From Spirogloea muscicola (taxonomy: Eukaryota > Streptophyta > Zygnematophyceae > Spirogloeales > Spirogloeaceae), in NCBI GenBank assembly GCA_009602725.1, contig WELB01000016.1, forward strand, positions 260,603 through 297,954: a stretch of 37,352 bases of DNA, read 5' to 3'. The notes below the pieces were generated by a model. It worked only from the letters and a program-made list of their open reading frames with translations. It was not told where the DNA came from and did not search any database. Below are positions 1-11,700 of this stretch, in pieces. Position 1 is the stretch's first letter. Each line of letters starts with the position of its first letter. The translations under genes were made by a program, and so were the position numbers.

Positions 1-3000
1 CCCCGCCGCCATCCGCCTCGCACCTCACCGGGCCAGTGCCGCCGCCGCAGCCGCTGCCGGCCCTCCGCCAGCCCCGGCGCCGCCGTCGCCAGGGCCATTG
101 CCAGCGTCAGCTCCGCTTCTGGCGCCGCCCCCGTTGCTGCCATCGCTGCCGACAGCGTCGGGCCTCGGTGCCGCGGCGCCTGTGCCCGGGATGTCTGCGG
201 CGACCGGCTCGCCTGCGCCGCGGGCTATCCCCGCCGTCGTCGAGCCGCTCCGCACCTCCGCCACTGGGGCTGCGCCGGTGGAGGAGCTGGGAGCCGCCTC
301 CGTTGGAGACAGCCTCGCCACGCTGCTTCCGCCATGCTTGCCCTGCGAGGCAAGCTCGTGCCCACCAGCTCCATGCTGCAGCGGCAAGGGGGACCCTCTC
401 AACAGCGACGACGCTGAGGCAGACAGTGGCCATCAAGGTCCGCATTGCGCGCCGCCCGCAGCGCTGCCACTGCGGCAGCCCATCGGCAGAGAAATGCGGT
501 GCGGTCTCCTGCTGCCGTGGCTCAGCGTGCCATGGAGACTCTGGGGCCATGTGGGCGTAGGCGACGCCGCTGCCACCGACGACCCGGACAGCAGCAGCCT
601 GACGCCCCGGGGGGAGGCGGCGCCGCCGGCGCCTCCGGAGCTCCGTGGTGCGTACCTGGTCGACTCGTCGGGCGCGCTGTGGGAGCTCATCCGAGACGGC
701 AGTACGAGTGGGACGCGCTACGACTGGAGCGCCGAGGAGCTGAGAGCCCGGCAGTACGACGTGGCCTGCCGAGGTGAGAGCCTCATGTCATGGCTGCGGC
801 CACTCACTGCCGTCGCCTCGGCAGGCTTTGGAGCTTACACTGGGTCAGCTGCATTGCGGCGAGCAGGCATTGGGAAGGCCCTGTGCTTCGTGGAGGCCCG
901 CCAGGACGACCAGTGCGAGCCGCCGCCTGTTGAGCTCGCGCTCTTCCGTCGGGTCCAGGGTTCTCCGCCTGCCAGGACCTGCGCCACGGCTGGCACGGCT
1001 GCCAAGCTCCTGCCGCTCTCGGCCATTGCAGTTCTGCCGGATGATGTCCCGTCGCTCAGCATTAGGCCCGGGCCATGTCAAGAGTCAGGGGCTGTCTGCG
1101 CCCCTTCAGCACCAGCGCCGCCGCCCCTGGCGCTGGCGCTCGAAGAGACGGCAGCCTTTGCTGCTTCGGGCAGAGTCGGCGCCCCGCCTGGCCAGCCGGC
1201 ATCGGTGGCGGAGCGCCTGTCGGAAGCCGTGCTGAGCCTCTCGCGGGCTGCCGCAGCCGGCCCGGCGCTGGCCGCGTGGCAGGGGCCCGGCGGCCACCTC
1301 GGCCAAGCGCTCGTCAACCTCACCCAGCACTTTGCAGCGCCAGCATCCAGCGAGCCCGAGGTTGCCGCTGCAGCCGCCGGTGCAACTGCGGTGCCCTCTG
1401 CCTCGCATCGCCAACCTGCTCCAGAGAGGGTACAAGACATGGAGCCGCCGCCGTCGAGTCAGGTCGCCAGGGCGGTGGCCAAGGAGTTTGCCGTCTTCCT
1501 GCATGAGGGCCTGGCGGAGCAGCGTGCTGAGGCATTGCAGGTGATAGGGCTGTCCCAGGCCCGCTGATTGTTTATGAAGGCCGATGGAGCCTCGACCTTA
1601 TATTTTGTCACTATCATTATGTCTTCAGGCGGATGACAGCTCCGCTGCTCCTTGATGAAAATCTGTGTCTCCCTTATTATTGGGTATGGCTGCAAGCTCT
1701 TGTGTCAGGCTGCTGCTGAGAGCCTCTTCACACAGGCAAAGTGGTGCGCCCGCCAAAGCGAGGAGCGGCTGCGGGAGGCTGCGCAGCAGGCAGCCGCAGC
1801 CGCAGAGAATGCTGCAAGGACGCTTTGCCAAGTGCAGAAGGCCATCTGCAGCGCCGATGTAGAGAAAGAGGCGCTGGCCCAGCGGGCGAGCCTCGCGGAG
1901 GTCAGTTGGGTGGCGACGGGCCATACCACCGATTTGCTGAGCACAGCTGCCAATGCCCTTAAGTAATTGAGGCTGACCGAAGTTGCGCTCCTCTCCCTGA
2001 GCCGCAGGCGGACTTGGCTGCGGCGCTGAAAATCAAGGACGAGCTGCGGCAGAGCCTGCTGAAGGCGCAGGAGGAAATTGGGGCACACAAGCAGCGAGTG
2101 CAGTCACTGAACGAGACCGTGGAGTCGATGGTGAACGCATACAAGATGTCACTGGAGCAGGCAGCATTGGAGGCTGAGGCCGCCAAGGCACGGATTTTGG
2201 AGGCGGAGTGCGTTGCTGCGTGCAAGGACGAGAAGATTGGGGAGCTGGAGTTCAAGATTCGCGAGATGGGCGTGACAGCGAGCCTGTACATGGCCATGCT
2301 CAAGGAGGCCGAGGCCGCTGCCAAGGAGGCCCGCAGCGAGGCCGACCTTGCTTCACAGAAGCTCGTGGAATTGGAGAAAGTGAGCGGGCAGCTTGGCACC
2401 TAGACATGTCTTGTTCAGGCGTAGTTTGGCTTCGACTCTGCCATCTGCCTTGGCTTGGCTGCCATCAAGATCATCTAGTCTCGAAGACACATTAAGCAGG
2501 TGTACAATCACAAATTCTGTGAAAATTGTCAATTGTCTGAAATAAGGTCATGGGCTAATGTCTGTGATGTAGTTGGTTGTGCAGGCTGCCCAGAATGCGC
2601 AGAGCTTGGCAGAGGAGACGGCCAAGCGGCACGCGACAGAGGAGCAGGCGGCGGCCAGGGCCATAGAGCTCCGGCTCCTTCGGTTGTCTCAGTGTCTTCA
2701 GGAGGTCGAGGAAGAGCTAGGCGGACTCCGAGCACAGCTTCAGCTGGAGGAGCGCCGTCGCATGCTTGCAGAGCTTAGGCTGGAGAATTGCTGCTGCGCG
2801 CTCGCCAAAGAGGCTAATGGCACAAGGAGTGGAGGAGAGGTATCTGTGGAACTGAAGCATGCGCTCTGGAAATCACCACATCTCACTGCTGTTACAGTTG
2901 ACAAGGCGAAGGAAGTTGCTGCAGCACAGGGGGATCATGATCTCCCCAAACTCCTCAACTTCGAAGTCGTTGCAGAGGAAAGGGCCGAGATGGAAGGTGT

Positions 3001-3184
3001 CAATGGCGATGCGCAGGGATTGGAGAGCTCGCATGGGATGGAAGTGGTAGATCATTGCAGTTATCTGGATACCAAGCTGGCAAATGTTAGGGCTGTCAGC
3101 TCACTCAGCCAAGCCGTGCCTCTTGGTTTGGAGGGAGAAACAGACGAAGACCGGAGTTTCACAGGTGTGTGGTTGAAATTGTAG
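1..3184 (+). CDS. Coiled-coil protein, unknown function (5' end possibly outside window)
   Basis: The proposed exons are 191 (or upstream)-1540, 1709-1900, 2008-2379 and 2585-3184. All junctions are GT-AG and phase 0, which supports one continuous protein of about 837 residues from the ATG at 191. The frame is open to the window edge, so the true start may lie further left. The first half is low-complexity, rich in Ala, Pro and Gly. A 51-base GTGAGAG...GCAG stretch at 774-824 is in frame and could be a small extra intron. The second half is a long alpha-helical coiled coil rich in Ala, Glu, Lys and Gln, for example AQEEIGAHKQRVQSLNE and AEETAKRHATEEQAAARAIE. The C-terminal 100 residues are acidic and not repetitive. 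I recognise no catalytic or motor domain. A structural, cytoskeletal or scaffold role is only a guess from the coiled coil. A TGTAA signal follows the stop by about 210 bases. Confidence 0.6.
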
Positions 3185-3393
3185 AGTTGATTTCATTGCA
3201 GGAGTGTGGAGCGGGGGGTTTATTCTGCTTGTACACTTATTTCTTATGGAAGTTCTTACACAAACATGATTATGCACACGCACGTTTCGATTTTAAGATT
3301 CTCTCTCAACTGTTAGCCTCATTGCATGCAGATGTGCATACTGCCATGAAGTGGTTAAGAAAATGTCACGGAATTTGAAAATAAAAGCACAGA

Positions 3394-3398
3394 TGTAA
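3394..3398 (+). terminator. Candidate poly(A) signal TGTAA of the coiled-coil gene
   Basis: TGTAA is the usual chlorophyte polyadenylation signal, and this copy lies about 210 bases past the stop at 3184. The rest of 3185-3976 is AT-richer than the genes on either side and shows no convincing coding exon. It is most likely the two converging 3' untranslated regions. Confidence 0.4.
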
Positions 3399-3976
3399 TC
3401 AATCGTTCTTTGGTGGATTGAACTGCTCATGATGATCATTTGTATGTTTGCCAACTCTTGATCAATGTACAGCTCCAATTGACATATTTAGGTGGACACT
3501 GTTCAGGCAATCATGGAGTAATGTACATGCATATATGGATTTTTGGCTTACGTAGTGTAGCCCTAGATGTTGTATCAGTGACTGCAAAGAGAAGGAAGTG
3601 GAATGTGTTCGCTGTAAGCTACTTCCAACTAGTAATGTATCATGAACAAATTGCACAACCCTTGTCCTCAGACCCACGATAAGTTGTAACAGTCTCAAGT
3701 CAAGTTTTTCACGACTGCAAAAATAATGAGTAACATTGTTCAAAGTGGCAACAAGAGTGTAATCACATGCAGTACCTTCAGCATTTATGTAGTGGCTCAG
3801 CTAGGGAAATGTATGAGTGGTGAGGATCCTAGAGAAACTTCCAGAATTGTCTATAAATTGCTCTTGTACAACTTATTTATACAACTGCCCTCTCATGGTG
3901 AATGTAAGCTTAACGGACTTGGCAGTGTTGACCCGTTTGCAATGGCATCTACAGAAGTAAGAGAAGAGTTGCAGAA

Positions 3977-5246
3977 TTAGAACCAGCTCTTCTTGACGAC
4001 GTGCCTGGGCGTAGCGCCAGCTTGCAGCACCGCCTGCGTATTTGCATGCACCTCCCGGGCTAGGCCCGCCTGCTTCTGCTGGATAGCCCTCTTCATGTTC
4101 GCTGCATTCTGATGCGCCAGCTTCTCCTCCTCCACCGCTCGCTCATGAGCCTGCTGCCTCATCTGATTGGCTTTTGTGGTGGCAGTTGCCTTTATTTTGT
4201 CCGTCGTCTCCTTCGTCTTTGTCATGATGTCGGCAATCTTCTTCTCCGCCTTAGCCATGAGCTGCAACCATATGCACAGCGCGATGTGGGTCAGCTTTTG
4301 CAGTTGAACTTACTATACAACCGTAGTACAGTCTGAAAACAAATCACCGCTGGACTGGTAACCACCCACTAGCACAAGGTTGGGTCAAGCTGAGCTTGTA
4401 ATCACCTTATCGGCCTTCTTGCTGACTGCGATCTCCCTGTGCTTGGCCGTCTCCACCTCCTTCTGCTCCTTGCTGTTGACGGAGGCAAACTCCTTGGTCA
4501 CTTGGTTGTTCACCCGCATGGACTCCTTCTGCTGGTATTTGGTGGCCTTGTTTTCCAGCTTCTTCGTCTCCTCTGGGGATCGAGCGAGGGGTGCTGCACA
4601 CGTGCAGGCAAGCAGTAATCAGCCTCAGGACATGTGCAGCAGCAGACAAAGTCCAGTGAGTGACGTGCAAGGCATTGCCAAGGTTCTAAACAAGTTCTGT
4701 CTCAACTCAAGGTCAATCTCAGCCAGAGGACATTGGAGTGCCTCACTAATCTCTGCCAAACAATGGAGGGTACAGATACACAAGGGCTGATTGCACAAGC
4801 CACAAGATTGTACCCTGTGCAATGGGGTCATGTGCAAGTGGGGTAGGTGCGTTGGTTGGTGTAGCGGGCGCTTGGGGGTGGATGACGCCAGTGTTCTGGG
4901 CGGCAGGCGCTTGGGGGTGGACGATGCCAGTATTCTGGGCGGCCGGGGACGGCATCATCTGTCACAGACATGCAGACGGCGTCAGGGGCTGCCGCATTGG
5001 GGGCTAACGTCTGCCTCAGGGTCAGTAGCAGCTCGGAAAGGTTGAGTACATAATGCTGCTGCTCGCCGCAGAGACTCATCTGGGCAAGCGAGCAATGCAG
5101 GCGGCTAGTGCCTGCGCAGCTGGCAGCGGGCACAGCACAGCGGCGACAGCCCAAGAGGCGCGAGCGGGAGCCCGTGAGCGCGCGCGCACCTGCGGAGCGG
5201 GCGCCAGAGGGGCAGCCCCGATGTGGGCGGCGGGCGCCATCTCCAT
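3977..5246 (-). CDS. Lysine-rich coiled-coil protein with Pro/Gln-rich repeat N-terminus
   Basis: The model, read 5' to 3' on the minus strand, is 5246-5190, 4958-4814, 4593-4406 and 4261-3977. The phases are 0, 1 and 0 at successive junctions and agree throughout, giving 224 residues. The N-terminus (about residues 1-65) is disordered and rich in Pro, Ala and Gln. It contains two copies of a 13-residue unit, AAQNTG(I/V)(V/I)HPQAP. From about residue 75 to the end the protein is a highly charged helix rich in Lys, Glu, Ala and Gln (KKLENKATKYQQKESMRVNN, KAEKKIADIMTKTKETTDK) and ends in KKSWF. A disordered N-terminus followed by a basic coiled coil recalls plant remorins, but no remorin signature is clear and I do not assign it. 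The alternative start at 5240 (second ATG) is equally possible. A reading frame through 5076-5150 (MSLCGEQQHYVLNL) could be a skipped extra exon. Confidence 0.6.
4868..4945 (-). repeat. Two tandem 39-bp units coding a 13-residue repeat
   Basis: Two head-to-tail copies of a 39-bp unit, differing at only a few positions, lie inside the second exon of the lysine-rich coiled-coil gene. Each encodes AAQNTG(I/V)(V/I)HPQAP. The length is a multiple of three, so the duplication keeps the frame. Confidence 0.75.
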
Positions 5247-6694
5247 GGCCGCGCTGCCGGCGAGCTGACGCGGCTGGGCGAGCGAGGCTGGCTCTCGGCG
5301 CACGGGCAGTCGGCGGCGACGGCGACGGCGGCGGCGGCGGCAGGCGCTGGAGCGGGCAGTGTCGGCGGGAGGCGGAGGGGCGTGTGAGCTACGGGGGCTT
5401 CTGGAATGGGGGGGCAGGGTGCACCCGGGGGCGTCAAGTAGAGTCTTGGAAGCCGGGGGTACGTGGCGACTGGGAGTGGGCCAGCCCTATTCAGCTGGCC
5501 ACGTGTCGCCTGCAACGCTGTCCCGCGAGGAACGTCGGGTTGTGGCGGGCCATGTCGCCGCGCCGACGGGGAGACGAGGGAACCCCGACGCTGCCGGAAG
5601 GATCCCCATGGTTAGACGGGGCAGCCTTCGTGGGTACAGGCTCGGGACATGGTTCGGGGTGCCCCGGCCGGGCGCGCCCCCCCGGGCCCGCCCCTGCGCG
5701 CCACGTGGCAACCGGCCTACGCGGCCGCGACGATCCGGGCAGCGCAACCACGTCAGCGGCGCCGCGCCGCGACAAGGCACCCCCCGTTCCACCCGCCTCA
5801 CGTGCAGGCGAGAAGGGCCTCTACCAAGGTCGCTAGCTCTGTTTCCAGATAGCGGGGGGCTTGCTTCCTTGACTCACGCACTCGTGTAACGAGCCACGGG
5901 CGTGGGCCCGGCCCTCCGCCCCGCACAGGGAGCAGGAGCTCTTCCGACGGGGGCGATGGCTGCGAGAAACGGAGTGAGAAGCTTTCATGAGACGAGATGA
6001 TGGCTGTGAGAGTGGTGAGCTCTTCCAGAGGAGAGGCCAGCCAGAAGGCCCACTGACGTTGGGAGCTGATTGGGGATAGAAAAGCAGGACGAACAAGAAC
6101 CCCCCCCCCACCATTCCCGCTTCCTCTAGCCGCGCTTTCGCCGTGTCCTTACCCCGCGTTCTTCAGCCTTCGGGTTTTCCTCTTTCTGGGATGGCCAATC
6201 ACAGCCATCGCCCTCTACTGGAAGAGTTCTTCTCTTCTCTTGGCCTAGGGACTTGGTCCGTGTCCACAATAGCCCCGTTCCTTTCACTTCCTTTGGCTTT
6301 CGATGAACAGCGCCTTAAGCTTAGCTTGGGCCTTCCTTTCATATCATGCGCTAGCGTCTTTTGGACAGCCGCGCTCCATCATGCTCGCTCTCATGCAGGA
6401 TGGCGCTCCCCACAGCTACTCTCTCACCGTAATGCTGGCACGCTGGGAAGGGGGACGCTTTGCTTGACTGCAGGGCTGATGGGCCTGAACGGGAGCTCAG
6501 CGCCAGTTGCCTGCAGAAGCAGAGGCGGTTGTGCATGTGCCCATCCCCATTCCTTGCAAGATGCACTTTTAACTGGAGAACCAGTAGAACTCATCATAAG
6601 GCAGTATTTCAGGGGTCAGATATGATCACTGCGCTGAGGCGCGAGCTAGAGAGAAGTGATGTATAATGGGAGACGGACAGATGCAGGGCCACTG
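5247..6694. other. Intergenic region without a recognised gene
   Basis: From 5247 to about 5830 the sequence is extremely GC-rich with (GGC)n runs near 5320-5345. This fits the promoter of the minus-strand gene that begins at 5246. Long open frames on both strands here read as Arg/Pro/Ala/Gly low-complexity sequence and are best explained by GC bias. From about 5830 to 6694 composition is closer to average, with a C-run near 6100. It probably contains the 3' untranslated region of the SLX9-like gene. A 160-codon frame at 6143-6625 (+) has no recognisable domain and no supporting splice structure. Confidence 0.4.
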
Positions 6695-8197
6695 TCATCT
6701 TGTCCTCAGCTCTCTCACAGGAGTCTTCTGACCTCTCTTCTTGCCCTTCATCTTTGAGGATCCTTTGAAGGGTATGCGTTCAATTGGAGGTGGGAGGGTG
6801 TTATGCAGATGCTCTTTGATAGCAGCAAATGCATTGGCCTTGAACATGGGGTGGGCAAGCACAGCTCCAAGCTGCTGAGTCTCCATGACCCTGCATAACG
6901 CAACATAAAGAAGCGCTTATTCCTGCATGGGGCGTGAATGCAAATGTCCTGCTCGGTGGAAATGCATAAGCACATATTCTCGAATCAGTAGTTTGGCACA
7001 TGCTAATCATGGATCAAGTCCTTGCGACTTACGCAACACTCTGGCGAGCTTTGTTGCCCAGCACTTTAGCAATTCTTGGTGGCTTCTTCTCTGAAGTTGG
7101 TGGGAGGTGTTCAGCTAACTTCGATATGGACTCCAAAGCAAGACTTGGTGCTTTCCGCCCGCGTCGGGGTTTTTTCTGTTATATGAGGACAACAGGCATA
7201 TGAGAATTAGTAGAGCACAACATTGTAGTTCACGCGCTGCATCTGCAAGGCAATGGCAATTCGAAGTATTGAAGAAGTCAAACCGTTCTGGGAGCATGCT
7301 GCCTCACCTTAATGTCTTTCTTCACAGAAAGCAATAGCTGATTTTCCTGCAATTCTGGCTCATCATGCAACCCACCAAAATGAGCAGATATTGCAGACAA
7401 CCTTCTCTCAGTCAACATCTCAAAGCTTTCTCTCAGAAAGTTTCAGGTCCAGGCTATACCTCTGCCTTGGACCAGGAGAGAAGCGAGGTCAGCTTACTCT
7501 TCAGGAATTTGAGCTGCTTGTTCAGCTTGCGTTGATCCCTCCCACTGGTAACCGCAGCCAATTCTGAAAGCTGCTGCTCCGCAGTCAGCCTGCGAAGCCA
7601 TCAGCATGCACTGATCAGATGCCCACTGGCTGCTCAGAATTTGATAAATACACATGGCGTGCATACGAGATACAGAATCACTGTATTGTATTGCAAGCCT
7701 GACCAATGACAAGAGTGGTTTCCCTATGCCAAAGAAACAATTGTTGGCTACCAACTTGTTGGAGACCTACCCTTCAGGGGCTTCCAACTCGTCATCAACA
7801 TCAGCTTCCTGTGACAGGGGAAGCTCGTTAGCAGGTCATGCGAGTCAGGGAAGGGAGAGTTCCTCCCCACTGAGTTGGCGGCCAGTACCATAGCGTGGTG
7901 GGCCAAGAGGAGTCCAGACTGTGCACAATGGATGGGTAAACGGCAAAATTGTGACAAGCTTCACCTGTGCTGCTCCCTGAGAGCGACCTGGTTTCCGGCC
8001 TTTGAGCCTCTTCACCTGCGTGATGCGGGACTAACAGATGGGCCTGATTCACGAGCTCATCTTGATGCATCAATGACGGACGAAGGTGGAGCACAAGGAA
8101 GAGCATTGGGGAGTATGGGGCGCCTGAGGCATCAGCCATCGCGTACGTCGCTTCGCCGCTTGCACCAGGAGAAGCTACGGCCGGTCAAACCCACCAT
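6695..8197 (-). CDS. SLX9-like ribosome biogenesis protein
   Basis: Seven exons on the minus strand fit with consistent phases: 8197-8147, 8015-7965, 7808-7771 (only 38 nt), 7589-7498, 7429-7308, 7130-7033 and 6890-6695. Together they encode 215 residues. The protein begins with a basic stretch containing VKRLKGRKPGRSQG and an acidic linker, EADVDDELEAPEG. A Lys-rich helical region follows (RDQRKLNKQLKFLKKSFEML). The C-terminus carries LAHPMFKANAFAAIKEHL and a Lys/Arg-rich tail. The pattern HPxFKANxxAxIxEHLxNTL near the C-terminus and the KLNKQLKFLKKSF segment match my knowledge of plant SLX9-like proteins, small-subunit pre-ribosome factors acting in the nucleolus. The identification rests on remembered family features rather than a search. 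The first exon is the least certain. The gene is head-to-head with BRCA2. Confidence 0.65.
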
Positions 8198-8648
8198 GTG
8201 TCGTCCACTTCCTCAGGGCGTGCGTGCCGTTTGAGCTGCTCAGATAAGGTAAAGAATCACAAAACGTGTCGGAGCAGGACGCCACCACGCCCCTGGCGCA
8301 ACCGCTGCTGCGGAGCGGCTCGGCCGCGGCAGACTGGACGGGCTCCCTATGCGTCTGTCGTCGTTTGCGGCGTCAGCGGCGGCGGCGGAGGCGGCGGGGC
8401 GCGCACTGAGGCACGAGCAGTGGGGGGGCAGCGTCTAGGGCGCAGAGCCGAAATGAGTGCGGCGTTAGGGTTAGTGTGTGGACTGGGGGGCCCCACAGCT
8501 TGGGGCACCCCAGTCCTCTGCGGGAGAGACACTGAGGGCGAGCAGACAGGTGGCTTTCAGCCTACGATGGGAGCCGGGCGGGCTTAGCCACCGCAGAGGA
8601 CGTTCGAACTTTCAATTCGGTCCTGCTCGAGGCCACATCTTCCGCAGA

Positions 8649-8683
<35 letters not shown>

Positions 8684-8780
8684 CGCCGCCTTCGCCGCCC
8701 CTGCTGCCGCCGCGCCTGGTGAGCGGTCATCCGCTCGTGGCACCGGCAGCGAGCAGAGCAGTGGCTGCGCGCGCCCGGAG
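8198..8780. promoter_or_regulatory. Shared bidirectional promoter of SLX9-like gene and BRCA2
   Basis: These 583 bases separate two divergent start codons. The sequence is GC-rich, with CpG-dense patches, a (GGC)n patch near 8377-8399 and a telomere-like motif TTAGGGTTAG at 8467-8476. In plants, telo-boxes of related sequence occur in promoters of ribosome-biogenesis and replication genes. Here the relevance is only suggested. I see no obvious TATA box. Confidence 0.5.
8650..8699. repeat. (GCC)n trinucleotide tract in BRCA2 5' leader
   Basis: An almost perfect run of GCC triplets with two interruptions (GTC, TTC) lies about 80 bases before the chosen BRCA2 start codon. If translation began further upstream it would encode poly-Ala. 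I treat it as leader because the first good ATG is at 8781. Confidence 0.8.
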
Positions 8781-11700
8781 ATGATGGCGGGCGTCGGCAG
8801 CGGAGCGGCGCCAAAGCCACACTGCTCGCAGAGTGGCAGCTACCGAGCGGCGCCGAGCTCGTTGTGCACTTTCGAGGTCGGCCTGGCGGAAGATGGCGTG
8901 ACTTGGAAGCTCCAGCGGAAGCCTCCGGCGCGGTCGATTGCCCGGGCGCATTGCGCTGCCCAACCGACTGCTGCTCCTAGCGAACGGGACGCTCACTGGC
9001 TGGGGCTGGAACAGGTCAATCATGACTGCTGCCTTACGAACAGAGCTTCGCCTTCACGTCGTTCGCCGCCGTCCCCCCGGCTGGCAACTCAAACCTCTGA
9101 GCAGAATGTGGATCTACTCTCTGTTGTTGAGGAGCTGCCATCATGTTTCAGAGTAAGCCATGCATGTGGTGCAACCAACTCGTTGCAACCCTCAGCTGCG
9201 GCATGGGACGCTGCTAAGAGAAAGCTCCGGGAAGCCAAGGCGCTCTGGCATGATACATATACGGAGGACAGCCGCCACACGACGAGCAGTCGTCACACGA
9301 CGAGCACGGCGAGCTTGTCATCATATCACTCGCTCAGAGACTTGGAGCTGGCATCAAGTCATAATCAACAACAAGCCCAGGTCCTCAGAGATGATGCCAA
9401 AAGGATGTCGACGGTCCAAGTATGGCACGGCACAGGTACAAGCGAATCCCCAGAAGAAGTGGCTTATCAAGCCGCGAAGAGTGCAGATGATACAGAAGCG
9501 TGCTTGTTTGGACGAGGGAAGGCTGCTGGCATCTTCAAGACTGGCTCTGGGATACCTATCAGAGTGTCAGCTGCAGCCAAGAGAAGAGGACACGAGATTT
9601 TACAATGTGATGAGGAGGGAGAAGCGGATGCTCTTCATGAGCCTCTGTCTGATTTCAAGACAGGGATGGCAGATGCCAATTGGTTACAACCAGAAAATGT
9701 TAAACAGCAGCTCAAGAGCATGAGCATGTTCACCTCAGGATCTGGCCGCTCAATTGAGGTGTCAGAGGCATCACTGAAGAAAGCTAGATGTTTGCTGAAT
9801 ATTGTTGATGATTCTGATCAGAAGGAGCAAGATGTTGCAGACTGCATCCTCCAAGATTCCACCAAGGATGTAAGGCCTGGAAGCCCTGAGGGCACCAATT
9901 CTTGGAGGAACTCGATAAGCAAGGCTCCAACAATGTTCAGTACTGCCTCAGGCCTATCACTTTCAGTGTCAGCGGACTCTCTGGCGAGAGCCAAGAAATT
10001 GCTGGAACAAGATGAAAGCAACGGTGATGATAAGCTCGTACAAGACCGAGCTCCAAAGACTAAACAAATTTCTGAACATGGCACATCGTTGCCAGCTAGC
10101 CATGCCAGCTTCTTCAAGACGGACTTAGATGTGCCTGAATTTTCATCAATCTCAGCTTTGGGAAGAGCGAGAGAATCGCTACCTGACAGTGTACAGGAGG
10201 GACCAAGTAAGACATCAAAGCTTCAAGAGCAGCAGTTTCAGATACATGAAGACTGCAGACCAAAATCTATGAAAGTCTCAAAAACGCCTCACTCTTGTAT
10301 CACGATGTTCAAAAGGCCGCGGCGACTGAGGTACACCCCTTCTGGAGATGTATGCCTGTCTACCACTTTGTCTTGCTTGGACACTTGACTGGGGCTATAC
10401 TATAATGCATCACAGTTGCTGGTTAGAGGGTCACTGCTGTATTGCTGTGTCAATTGTCTACACTTATGTGCCTTTTCTGTGTCTGCAAATTAGCAGATTC
10501 AGTTCCCCTCAGGTAAGCCTGGAGGCCAATCGGCTTCCACAAGCAAGTGCAAGAGCTTCAAGCTCCGTGGATGACGTTTCACCAGGCCATTCCAGCGTTC
10601 TTGGTCCAACATGCACAGAAGATTTGTTGAAGACCCCAGACAACCAAGTTGATCCCATCACTTTACAAGTGCCTTTGGCTTCAAGCACAGAGTGCTTGCA
10701 GCAACCAAGTCATCCACTCATTTCCTCTCCTACGTTGGCACGTCAACTGCATCCTCTCTATGAGAACTCTACTTGCGAACGCCAGCGGCCCAGCATTCTG
10801 AGTGTCTTCGGTGAGAGCCCAAGGAAGTGTAAAGAGGTAAGCTTGACCTTGGAGACCGAGAGTTTCTTATGTCAGTGGAGTCCTCCTATGCATCAGGGCA
10901 AGGCTTTTCAGATTAGATGGAGCCATTGACCATGCAGACATTGTTGTCAGGTTGGTCGCTTGGCGGTTGATGTGCAAGACATGACCAGTGAGGCTGCACT
11001 TCTTTACCGGGTATCTGATGGACCCAACTCCAATCCGGCAGGCCATGCAGAAATGAGGCAAAGCCTTCTTTTGACAGGGGCACTGCCTCAACTTGCTACG
11101 TCTGAGTGAGCACAACAAACTTACAGCAGCTATTACCAAGTATGAGCTGCAAGGAGCTAGCCTTTCATGCACAAATCACACTGGCTGCAATACATACACA
11201 CTGACCTAGGGCAGTTTTTCTGAATAAGGTGGACAGCAAACCACTTTAAGTGGATAGTGTGGAAGCTTGCCTCCTATGAGCGCAGCTTTCCTCGGCATCT
11301 AGGTGGAAAGTACCTCACCAAGCAGAGGGTCTTTGATGAGCTCAGCTACAGGTTGGCTTGCTTTGAGACTGTAGCATACAGGGCAACTCAAAGGCTGGCT
11401 GACAAATTACTACAATGCCCTCCTACTAGGCCACGTATGTATCTCACTGATATTCGGCATGAACTACTGTCATGTTTTCTGATACTTGTGTGTGGTATGA
11501 AGGTACAATCGAGAGATCAACATGGGACAGCGACCAATTTTGAGGAAGATAACAGAGAAGGACGCCCCTGCTGGCTGTCATATGGTTCTGTGTGTTGCAG
11601 CTATACAGGAAAGCAGCACCATCAATCAAGCAGGAGGTAAAAATTCTTACAAGTGCCTATTAAGGGTTATACCGCTTCAGTGAGAATTGCTAACATAATA

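Noticed and set aside
5108-5836. Long + strand open frame of 242 codons
   Set aside because: It is Arg/Pro/Gly/Ala-rich, overlaps equally long open frames in other phases, and covers the first exon and promoter of a better-supported minus-strand gene. GC bias explains it.
6143-6625. 160-codon + strand frame
   Set aside because: It shows no recognisable domain, no intron structure in a genome where almost all genes are split, and lies in a likely 3' untranslated/intergenic zone.
8467-8476. TTAGGGTTAG as a real interstitial telomere
   Set aside because: Less than two full repeat units are present, so it can be at most a promoter motif.
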